In this document: piece by piece, positions 62,795 through 64,000 of the stretch | How the letters are laid out: every line of letters starts with the position of its first letter | How positions within the stretch are numbered: the stretch's first letter is position 1 | From: Lachnospira pectinoschiza | GTDB taxonomy: Bacteria; Bacillota; Clostridia; Lachnospirales; Lachnospiraceae | Direction: 5' to 3' | NCBI RefSeq assembly: GCF_020564355.1 | Contig: NZ_JAJCRR010000005.1 | Location: 124,001 to 188,000, forward strand | DNA length: 64,000 bases | Notes under the pieces: model-generated | What the model saw: the letters and a program-made list of their open reading frames with translations, nothing else | Database searches by the model: none | Told to the model about the DNA's origin: nothing | Translations under genes and position numbers: made by a program

Positions 62795-64000
62795 ATGGAA
62801 AGTAAAGAAGTGATAGCGCGTATAGGGAAAATCTTAAAAGATAATACTGCGATAACAGAAGATGAGTATATTGCTGTTATGAATATATTTTGTGAGAATA
62901 CTTTTGACTATGACATACAACAATTATATAACAATTTTGAAAAAACAAAATATGATTATTATATACCAGAAAAGATTTTGATGAGATGTTATAAAAATAA
63001 AAGTTATTCAAAAGCGTTATCATTATTGGCAGAAGATATGGATTCGGAAAATAAGACATATGAATGGGGAATATTATTTCATAATAAAGGGATTTGGCTG
63101 CTTAATAGAGATATAAAAGTTTCGAATACACAATTTAGTTCCAAAAGGACGGTATTTAAAATCTTATTTACAAATAAAACAGATTCTAAATATTTTAAAT
63201 ATTTTAATCACGAATATTTGCTGGGGTATGACAAAGATATATATTTTTTTAGGGATATCATTACATATAAAAATATAAAATTTCCATCTGTTAAATCAGA
63301 CAGCTGGAATGCCTATTTCGGCTGCATTAAAAGATTTATGGATTATTATATTTCAGAAAAGGGGCATTATATTGAGGATATTGATAAATGTTATAGAAAT
63401 ATAAAATTATCTGATTATGAAGTCTACATAAAAGACAATGGAACCATAAAAACACCTAATACAGCCAAAAATCAATTCTTTTATATAAAATCTTTTATAT
63501 TAAGTCAGACCTATAATAAGGAATTTGATATAAGCAGTAATGAAATAATAAGCAGATGTAAAGATATTTTGGATAAGCCAGCGGAAAATGTAGATGAAAC
63601 AGATATAAAAAAAATAGCAGGAATTATAAAATGTATAGAAAATCAAAGAAATGGCAAAAGAAACAAAACGATATTTCTAATTTTGCTATGCTTTGGAATG
63701 GAAAGAAGAAAGATATGTGCATTAACGTGGAATGACATAGATAAAAAATGTGAAAAGATCAAAATGGGAAAGCATGAAATGGTAATGCCGCATATATTAC
63801 AGCAAAGTTTTAAAGAATTAAAACAGGAAAAAAATGATGATGCAACATATGTCTTTGGCAATTCCAGAACAAATTGGCAAAAACCGTTACCGGAAAGTGG
63901 AATTAATGGGGTTTTGGAATTTATCAAAAATATTAATACACAAGATGAGTTCTATAAAAAATTTTCGCCGGGGAATATACGAAAATGGCTTTTTAGATTT
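62795..64000 (+). CDS. Tyrosine-recombinase-like protein, partial at window end
   Basis: Open for 402 codons from the ATG at 62795 (ribosome site AAGAAGGA, 62777-62784) to the window edge. Residues about 285-402 resemble a tyrosine recombinase catalytic domain: FLILLCFGMERRKICALTWNDID, a short beta hairpin with KMGKHEMVMPHIL, TYVFGN, and FSPGNIRKWLF. The usual first catalytic Arg (GLR) aligns with Glu, and the His of HxxR is Gly, so it may be inactive; the second Arg is kept. The N-terminal ~180 residues are unlike integrase SAM-like domains; a segment near 85-110 (WGILFHNKGIWLLNRD) faintly recalls N-terminal domains of restriction enzymes. Very A/T-rich. Confidence 0.55.
   Translation, partial: MESKEVIARIGKILKDNTAITEDEYIAVMNIFCENTFDYDIQQLYNNFEKTKYDYYIPEKILMRCYKNKSYSKALSLLAEDMDSENKTYEWGILFHNKGIWLLNRDIKVSNTQFSSKRTVFKILFTNKTDSKYFKYFNHEYLLGYDKDIYFFRDIITYKNIKFPSVKSDSWNAYFGCIKRFMDYYISEKGHYIEDIDKCYRNIKLSDYEVYIKDNGTIKTPNTAKNQFFYIKSFILSQTYNKEFDISSNEIISRCKDILDKPAENVDETDIKKIAGIIKCIENQRNGKRNKTIFLILLCFGMERRKICALTWNDIDKKCEKIKMGKHEMVMPHILQQSFKELKQEKNDDATYVFGNSRTNWQKPLPESGINGVLEFIKNINTQDEFYKKFSPGNIRKWLFRF

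Overview
The window reads as chromosome of a motile, Gram-positive gut anaerobe, most likely a member of the Lachnospiraceae (Roseburia / Agathobacter / Lachnospira group). This is inferred from gene content (YesN/YesM two-component pair, SpoIIID, a Bacillus-like flagellar gene order, sigma-D promoters, SAM-I riboswitch, AAA+ and LicD families) and from strong GGAGG ribosome sites. I cannot name the species.

Layout. 0-3.5 kb: sugar-type two-component system. 3.6-6.8 kb: nadA-nadB-nadC, de novo NAD synthesis. 6.8-9.2 kb: OPT-family oligopeptide transporter overlapping a small PqqD-like protein. 9.3-14.7 kb: a complete sugar ABC importer (lipoprotein plus two permeases), a hairpin-rich spacer and a second, orphan solute-binding lipoprotein. 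14.7-20.3 kb: RecQ, MATE exporter, zinc-dependent phospholipase C-like protein and an MFS gene broken by two homopolymer lesions. 20.3-24.8 kb: heterodimeric ABC exporter with a MarR regulator, separated by an array of seven hairpins. 24.9-29 kb: SpoIIID, a reverse-strand HD-GYP protein, SAM-I riboswitch plus metK, and a small membrane protein.

29-47.7 kb is the flagellar region: mbl-flhO-flhP-rod-binding protein, recD2, comFC, then yvyF-like, flgM, flgN, two flgK, flgL, fliW, csrA, flaG, fliD, fliS, a FliT/FlgN-like chaperone and the flagellin gene hag. Three sigma-D-type promoters are visible (before flgM, flaG and hag). GGA-loop hairpins in the flaG and hag leaders fit the FliW-CsrA switch encoded in the same block.

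47.8-58.9 kb is a more AT-rich surface-glycan island: glycosyltransferases, two hexapeptide acetyltransferases, a Rossmann oxidoreductase, a metallophosphoesterase, a cytidylyltransferase-PEP mutase fusion, a CDP-glycerol-type phosphotransferase, LicD and a LicC-like nucleotidyltransferase. Together they suggest that a phosphonate or phospho-substituent is put on a glycan, perhaps the flagellin glycan.

59-64 kb is accessory: a beta-helix/double-AAA+ protein with a frameshift in a G tract, a type III toxin-antitoxin system (two-repeat antitoxin RNA, terminator, ToxN/CptN-like toxin) and a truncated, apparently catalytically degenerate tyrosine-recombinase-like protein that runs off the window. 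The type III toxin-antitoxin locus and the phosphonate-type glycan locus are the most interesting finds; the hairpin family at 12.8, 18.1 and 24.1 kb is the most unexplained one.
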